In this document: positions 7,979 to 12,343 of the stretch, piece after piece
How positions within the stretch are numbered: the stretch's first letter is position 1
Layout of the letters: the number at the start of each line of letters is the position of its first letter
Assembly: GCA_049965775.1 (NCBI GenBank)
Contig: JBMFVX010000092.1
Location: forward strand, 1 to 12,343
Origin: JABEVB01 sp049965775
Lineage (GTDB): Bacteria > Planctomycetota > Phycisphaerae > WQYP01
Direction of reading: 5' to 3'
Length of the DNA: 12,343 nucleotides
Notes under the pieces: generated by a model
The model's input: only the letters and a program-made list of their open reading frames with translations
Databases searched by the model: none
Told to the model about the DNA's origin: nothing
Made by a program: the position numbers and the translations under genes

Positions 7979-10900
7979 TCAGTGCCAGAGCCAATCGGCT
8001 GGAATACGCTGCCGCGCCACATTCGGGCCCGACACATCCAAATGGGGAGCAACACCCGGCCAAATATAAGGTGCGAGACCTTTGCGGTTGAGTAACTTGG
8101 CCGAGTCGCGTCGGTAGTCTATATATACAATTTTAAATGGATGCAACCCCTTGGCCAAGGCAACGGTCCAAGTTCCGAAAGCATGTACGCGTTCAGAAGC
8201 GTGCCACCGCATCATGCCATTTGGCGCGGCCCGATCTGGCCCTACAAAAAGTTCCAGGCGATAACCGGGGTCTGTGCTCGGGGTGTAATACGCCTTGGGC
8301 GCGTAAAACGTGTACATGCCGGTGGCGGGCAAATTTAAATAGCCGTGATAGACCAGCGCATAATACTTTTGACGGGGAGCCAAAGCAGCGCCAACCGGTG
8401 GATTATCCGCAGGAATGAAGGCCATATCCCAGAGCTTACTGACCACACCGGTTTTTTGTGGTGTTAAGTTGCGAAGGTTCAACCATAACTGTTGATAGTT
8501 TGCCTGATAGTACTGACAATCCGCACCCGGTTTGGAGCGATGGATGGTCCACGCCGGTAATGCGGCAACTTCCGACACCCGGTGAAACAATGCCTGAATC
8601 ACAGGCGTGCCTTCAGTGCCACTGGTCTGGTAGGGGTTATGCGTTACGCCAGGACGGTAAGCGCGTGCCTGCACAAGGGCGGTATGGGTAAGGGTAAAAG
8701 GTGCGGTATACAGCATCGAATGCGGCGTGGGAGTTGTGCCATCGGTTGTATAGCGAATTTGCACACCCGGAGTTGGCGTACTCAACGAAACCTTCAGGCT
8801 GTGCCTAAAGGCATTGACGTTCGGACTTATTTGCACCGGCTCAATTGGGCGGTAAATGGGCTTTACGGCCGCAAGCAAGCCATCGCGTAAGTCAAAAGCG
8901 AAATTGCTTCGGCCGGGATTGATGACCTTGCCGTTGATGGTCAGTGTGCGGCAATTCAATGCCATGCCTTGATCGCCCGCCAAAAGCAAGGCTTGTCCGG
9001 TCAATTGAACAGCACCATAAGTGAGCGTGTCACCGGGCTTTGGCGACGACAAATACACCACGACCTTGCCATCGGGCAACACAGCCTTAAAGCCTACCCC
9101 AGCGGCGCCGCTGGTAATTTGCTTAATGCTCTTGAACCGTCCGGCTTTGCCAGCGCCTGGCTTGGCAGGCAGAATGGCCGTGACAATCTGCTGATTGCCA
9201 TCGCCTTTCCACTTGACCGCAATGTGCTCCCAACCGTTGGCACCTAATCGAACAATGTTTTTGTAATGGAAGAGCGGCATTTTACGAATGCGCGACGAGT
9301 ACGAAATGTCCGCATGCGTAAACTGATACAAAGCCACATTGGCCATGGCTACCTGTTGCCACTTGGGCGCCTTCCAGCCTTTGGGTTCAAGCTGGTGTTG
9401 CAGCGGCGTCATACCTTGGTGGGTCGTGATAGACCGCCGTGCCATGTTGATGTGAATGTTTTGCGGCTCAAAAGCCGGCATTCCACCCGGAGTTACCGGT
9501 AGCCGCCAAATTTGTGTGTAGGTATGGGCGGCTTTGGTTAAAAGGCGGTCGGTGACAATCCATAATTGCTCCGGCCGCACTTGCATTACAAGCCGCTGAT
9601 AGGTAATACCACCAAAAGTTTGCGAGCGGGTAAGCGTGCCTTGCATGCTTTGGTCCGGGCCGTAGAGGCCGGCAACGGTGCGCGGGTGGTGCAAACTGCC
9701 CCATCGCCCGCTGTACACACCCTCAGCCAAATTAAATTCTTTCGAGGCATACCAGCGCCATGGCGCGGGCTTGTACCAGGCAACTACCTCAAAAACCTTA
9801 TGGCCCGATGGCGAAGGCACCTTATAGACGCCCGCATGAAAGAACTGGTTCATGCCATCAACCGTGATGGGCGATGTCGGGTACATATAATGCCCGGTAG
9901 TGTTGTTAACGAGCAGGTCTTGGCCATACGCGTTGAGGCCAAAACTATTGTTATCGCTGCGGCTTCGATAGCCGCCGTAGGCTCCCGGATGCGGCGAGCA
10001 GAAGAGCGCTCCGTAGCCGCTGGTGGGCTTCCAGCCATCGCGCATGATGGCCAGCCCGCAATAGGGGAACCATTCACTGGTATAGGGCGGCACAATGCCG
10101 GAGGTTGGATTGTAAATTGCCTGCATAATGGCAAAATTGACCGGGTTTTGATACGCCTGCGGAGAGTATAAATAGGACGGCGGCATGGCACTGCGTTTGT
10201 CGCCACGAAAAGTAATAGGCCACTGCCCCTGCGATGTTTGCAGGTGAATCAAGAAGGTGACTTTGCGGCGCATCAGCCGCTGCACAAGTCTCTGAAAATA
10301 AATATTGCTAACAACCCGGCGCTGCCACAAAGCCTGCTGCCATCCCGGCACATTCATAGAGTGCGTTTGCATCAGCCGGTTGGCCCACCATATGTGATCA
10401 TAGTCTGATTGATCGTACCAAGGGTCCTGCTGTGTTTCAGAGCCATCGCGCAGTGCTTCGGTGGATGCAACGCTTTCGATGGAGCGGCGAATGATTTCAC
10501 GGAACAAACCATGAGAGGCCGCAAACTCGTCAAACACCATGGGATTAATAACACCGGTTGCCGAAGCTGGAGTCCAGTTATGCGTGTTGGATCGAATGTA
10601 GGTGATGGTCGGCAGAATAAGCTGCGTGTACATTTTGGCCAGCACTCCGGCGAATAAGTGCGGCGGAATGTCGGTTTGAATCTCGGGGTCACAACTGCCG
10701 ACGGCTTGAAGCAACCGCATGAAGCGAATGGCACTGCCACCGCAGGCTGCGTTAATGCCGTCCGGTACCAGCAGCGGGTTTAGCTGTTTAAAATAGCTGC
10801 AATGGCTGAGCCAATCGCGCAGGTAATCTGCCCAGGCGGTTACATATTTGCGATCGCGCGTGATAAGGTAGGCCTGAACCAGCGGATTAAATGCGGACAG

Positions 10901-11539
10901 TGTGGTGAGTTGAACGTTGGGCTGGACCTGACCGTGATATTCTCGAAGCTGCGCCAAGGTCAACTGGCCCGGCACTTTTTGCCCGGCAGGAAAGGGATAG
11001 TTCCAATTTACTGTTCCCGGCGGGCCTACGTTTACAACGGTGCCAAATAAATTCACCTTGCCCTGCAAAATATCATCTGCGGCGGCAATAACAGCGCTCC
11101 TTGGCGTATTGGGATCAAATATGGAGGCTACGGTCCAAAACGGCGGCGTGCCCCATGCAGCCGATGGATTTGCCAAAGCTGATGGAAGCCCATATTTTTC
11201 GGGTGTGCTGAACTTCTGTAAGTAGTAGCTGTAAAACTGCGCCAGCGCTCTACGATAATGGCCAGCCTTATACAACTTAGCCACCTTCATGTATGCGGGC
11301 CGCCAAAAAAGGCCATCGTTCCGAAGCTGAACGGGATTCATTACCAGCATCTGCAAAAAGTGTTCCGCAAAAGCTGCATGGTCACCGTTGGATGACGGCG
11401 CGGCGCTGCTGCCGGCAACCGACGGCGCAACATCCTTGCCGTACAGGCCTTGCAACCTCGTTAAGCCGACGGCTGCACAAACAAATACCATCCCGATTGC
11501 CGCCAACCGTGCGGGAGATGCTGTTTGACCGATGCGCAT
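7979..11539 (-). CDS. Large secreted heparinase II/III-like protein with CHB_HEX_C-like and PA14-like domains
   Basis: Probably an extracytoplasmic polysaccharide lyase or a catalytically altered relative. I chose the ATG at 11537-11539 (GGAG 9 nt upstream) because it gives a clean signal peptide with core LAAIGMVFVCAAVGL at residues 12-26; ATGs at 11554 (AGGA 6 nt upstream) and 11578 would add 5 and 13 residues. Of 1186 residues, about 50-470 resemble the alpha-helical toroid of the heparinase II/III group (ADDILQGK, VNWNYPF, SNTHNW at 317-322, RDGSETQQDPWY at 364-375, the last matching the usual DGSxxEQSxxY with its Tyr). About 490-880 is a beta-sandwich with RSRSDNNSFGLNAYGQDLL at about 525-543. 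Residues about 895-965 (IRYTTDGTTPTPHSMLY) fit a CHB_HEX_C/Fn3-associated module, and about 985-1150 (YHGYLNLPATGMYTFYA, GLHPFKIVYI) fits PA14, a carbohydrate-binding domain. The histidines normally found in the GHAD-like and AHN-like motifs are absent. Transcribed towards the GH78 gene. Confidence 0.8.
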   Translation of the reverse strand: MRIGQTASPARLAAIGMVFVCAAVGLTRLQGLYGKDVAPSVAGSSAAPSSNGDHAAFAEHFLQMLVMNPVQLRNDGLFWRPAYMKVAKLYKAGHYRRALAQFYSYYLQKFSTPEKYGLPSALANPSAAWGTPPFWTVASIFDPNTPRSAVIAAADDILQGKVNLFGTVVNVGPPGTVNWNYPFPAGQKVPGQLTLAQLREYHGQVQPNVQLTTLSAFNPLVQAYLITRDRKYVTAWADYLRDWLSHCSYFKQLNPLLVPDGINAACGGSAIRFMRLLQAVGSCDPEIQTDIPPHLFAGVLAKMYTQLILPTITYIRSNTHNWTPASATGVINPMVFDEFAASHGLFREIIRRSIESVASTEALRDGSETQQDPWYDQSDYDHIWWANRLMQTHSMNVPGWQQALWQRRVVSNIYFQRLVQRLMRRKVTFLIHLQTSQGQWPITFRGDKRSAMPPSYLYSPQAYQNPVNFAIMQAIYNPTSGIVPPYTSEWFPYCGLAIMRDGWKPTSGYGALFCSPHPGAYGGYRSRSDNNSFGLNAYGQDLLVNNTTGHYMYPTSPITVDGMNQFFHAGVYKVPSPSGHKVFEVVAWYKPAPWRWYASKEFNLAEGVYSGRWGSLHHPRTVAGLYGPDQSMQGTLTRSQTFGGITYQRLVMQVRPEQLWIVTDRLLTKAAHTYTQIWRLPVTPGGMPAFEPQNIHINMARRSITTHQGMTPLQHQLEPKGWKAPKWQQVAMANVALYQFTHADISYSSRIRKMPLFHYKNIVRLGANGWEHIAVKWKGDGNQQIVTAILPAKPGAGKAGRFKSIKQITSGAAGVGFKAVLPDGKVVVYLSSPKPGDTLTYGAVQLTGQALLLAGDQGMALNCRTLTINGKVINPGRSNFAFDLRDGLLAAVKPIYRPIEPVQISPNVNAFRHSLKVSLSTPTPGVQIRYTTDGTTPTPHSMLYTAPFTLTHTALVQARAYRPGVTHNPYQTSGTEGTPVIQALFHRVSEVAALPAWTIHRSKPGADCQYYQANYQQLWLNLRNLTPQKTGVVSKLWDMAFIPADNPPVGAALAPRQKYYALVYHGYLNLPATGMYTFYAPKAYYTPSTDPGYRLELFVGPDRAAPNGMMRWHASERVHAFGTWTVALAKGLHPFKIVYIDYRRDSAKLLNRKGLAPYIWPGVAPHLDVSGPNVARQRIPADWLWH

Positions 11540-11606
11540 TTGGTTACACTCCATTTGAGGTCCTTTGGGGCGGCCCATATTGCCAAGTCACTGTTACGAT
11601 CAACTA

Positions 11607-11630
11607 TTACAAAACGTTGTTAATGACCAT
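11607..11630 (-). other. Possible seven-codon upstream leader frame
   Basis: On the minus strand ATG at 11628-11630 opens the frame MVINNVL and stops with TAA at 11607-11609, about 70 nt before the lyase-like start. It is preceded by purine-rich AGGAAATAA directly upstream, a better-looking translation signal than that of many real genes. Such short frames can be leader peptides, but this one has no codon bias pointing to attenuation, and an AT-rich leader makes it easy to arise by chance. Confidence 0.2.
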
Positions 11631-11721
11631 TTATTTCCTAGTTTCCTTTTTTATATACCAACTATATAACCATGATTACTACTTAAAGCAATACCACAAT
11701 ACAATCGGCATAATGCCTGTT

Positions 11722-11750
11722 ACGATAAAAACCCTGTTTCCAAACGTCAA
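11722..11750 (-). promoter_or_regulatory. Candidate sigma70-type promoter of the lyase-like gene
   Basis: On the minus strand TTGACG (11745-11750, 5 of 6 consensus bases) and TATCGT (11722-11727, 4 of 6) are spaced exactly 17 bp apart, within AT-rich DNA. Transcription would begin near 11715, giving a leader of about 175 nt that includes the seven-codon frame. Pattern match only. Confidence 0.45.
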
Positions 11751-11761
11751 CCCTATAATTG

Positions 11762-11777
11762 CCAAAATAATTTTTGG
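11762..11777. repeat. Inverted repeat just upstream of the promoter candidate
   Basis: CCAAAA (11762-11767) and TTTTGG (11772-11777) flank TAAT, forming a nearly symmetric AT-rich site 12 bp upstream of the -35 box. Next to it, TGGAATATTAC and TGGAATATAC are near-identical direct repeats (about 11775-11795). The position suits an activator site, but this is inference. Confidence 0.3.
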
Positions 11778-11934
11778 AATATTACTGGAATATACATACG
11801 GATGCTTGGGGTTTTCTGGTGCGGCTTGGTCTTAAATACGCGCAGTACCATGCAGTCGAGTTGACGGAAACTTGCAGGCCAAGGCTCCGCACTGCAAATC
11901 TCTAATATGCCGGTAACAGTAAGCAGGCTAGTCA

Positions 11935-12343
11935 CTATTTCTCGGCGGTTCCGACGGAATTGTTGCTCTTGGAAGTCATCTGGGCATGCCCCTGTAGGAC
12001 TTTGACCTCAAACGGCATCAGTTTTATGCGGTATGGTTTGCCCGCTCGAATGTCGAATGTTTTTTGCGCCTTCCGCGGCATCTGCGGACTGGTAAACACA
12101 TAACCGTTGGTTTGGCCAGCAGGTAACTGCAACATGCGACGGAGATGAATCGTAAATATTGCGGACTTGGCCGTTGGATTGCGCAGCGTCATGATAGCGT
12201 TGTCATCCGCCCAAGCCGCCCAGCCGTAAATTTCACCCTTGGCCGAATCTCCGCCAATCCAATGGGTGTCTTGCTTCAGTCGGAATTGGACAAGGGGGCT
12301 TTTGGCGTTAAGGATACAATGGCGCCGTTTTTAGGAATCCGTT
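11935..12343 (-). pseudogene. C-terminal end of an alpha-galactosidase/'enterotoxin'-like glycan-active protein, partial, with apparent frameshift
   Basis: The frame ending at TAG 11935-11937 carries FRLKQDTHWIGGDSAKGEIY, then GWAAWADDNAIMTLRNP and a tail ending in MPFEVKVLQGHAQ. From memory this matches the C-terminal beta-sandwich of planctomycete and verrucomicrobial proteins annotated as alpha-galactosidase (GH36-like) or 'enterotoxin' (DTHWxGGDPAKxEVYGWASW, LTLRNPS). The frame has no usable start before ATG 12190-12192 and hits TAA at 12331-12333, yet the matching motifs begin upstream of that ATG. The neighbouring frame is open from the window edge and reads RIPKNGAIVSLTPKAPL; adding one base to the run of five G (plus strand, 12294-12298) joins it to VQFRLKQDTHW. 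So it is a real pseudogene, a slippage site, or a sequencing error. Function of the whole protein is uncertain, and the N-terminus lies beyond the window. Confidence 0.6.

Larger units (their letters stand above)
11540..11934. other. AT-rich leader and spacer between the two minus-strand genes
   Basis: About 395 bp lie between the stop of the right-edge gene and the chosen start of the lyase-like gene. Bases about 11590-11800 are conspicuously AT-rich compared with the flanks. Frames through it look hydrophobic only because of composition. The region contains the promoter candidate, a seven-codon leader frame and a CCAAAA/TTTTGG inverted repeat listed separately. A hairpin TTGCAG (11872-11877)/CTGCAA (11892-11897) with an inner GCC-TT-GGC lies 40 bp past the right-edge gene but lacks a proper T-run. 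Confidence 0.55.

Noticed and set aside
9566..10171. 201-codon plus-strand open frame
   Set aside because: It lies entirely antisense to the lyase-like gene, whose translation shows clear domains; the plus frame has no recognisable motif.
11293..11835. 180-codon plus-strand frame with hydrophobic second half, like a small membrane protein
   Set aside because: Its first half is antisense to the lyase-like coding region, and the hydrophobic part coincides with the AT-rich island, which produces Phe, Ile, Leu and Tyr codons by composition alone. No ribosome binding site of note.
1..12343. CRISPR array, tRNA or rRNA genes, insertion sequence ends
   Set aside because: No regularly spaced repeats, cloverleaf or rRNA-like sequence, or paired terminal inverted repeats with a transposase frame were seen on either strand.

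Overview
The window looks like a piece of a bacterial chromosome of roughly 55% GC carrying a glycan-degradation locus beside a folate gene. The likely source is the PVC group, most probably a planctomycete or verrucomicrobial relative. The clues are FolE2-type GTP cyclohydrolase, Tat-exported glycoside hydrolases, large secreted carbohydrate-active proteins with CHB_HEX_C-like and PA14-like modules, long gene-free gaps, and a C-terminal domain that I associate with planctomycete proteins annotated as alpha-galactosidase or 'enterotoxin'. This assignment is inference; there is no rRNA or other phylogenetic marker here.

Layout. 1-764 (minus): folE2, cut by the window start. 765-1432: gene-free divergent intergenic region with a folE2 promoter candidate, a striking G+C palindrome with a T-run and a competing upstream hairpin, and a 7-bp inverted repeat just before the next ribosome binding site. 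1433-4225 and 4239-7106 (plus): a two-gene operon with a 13-bp gap, encoding a Tat-exported GH35 beta-galactosidase and a Tat-exported GH78 alpha-L-rhamnosidase, each with its key catalytic residues visible. 7107-7978: an 872-bp gap without a recognisable gene, holding palindromes and one orphan reading frame. 7979-11539 (minus): a very large secreted protein with a heparinase II/III-like (alpha/alpha) toroid and beta-sandwich, a CHB_HEX_C-like module and a PA14-like domain; several histidines usual in the family are missing. 11540-11934: AT-rich leader with a promoter candidate. 11935-12343 (minus): the C-terminal end of another glycan-active protein, broken by an apparent one-base deletion in a homopolymer.

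Together the four carbohydrate-active genes suggest stepwise removal of rhamnose and galactose from a complex acidic plant or algal polysaccharide (for example rhamnogalacturonan I or arabinogalactan protein), with a lyase-like enzyme acting on the uronate-containing part. The substrate is inferred from enzyme families only. No regulator, TonB-type transporter or mobile element is visible in the window. The most checkable unusual items are the residue changes in the lyase-like protein, the homopolymer frame break at the right edge, and the attenuator-like structure at 987-1023.
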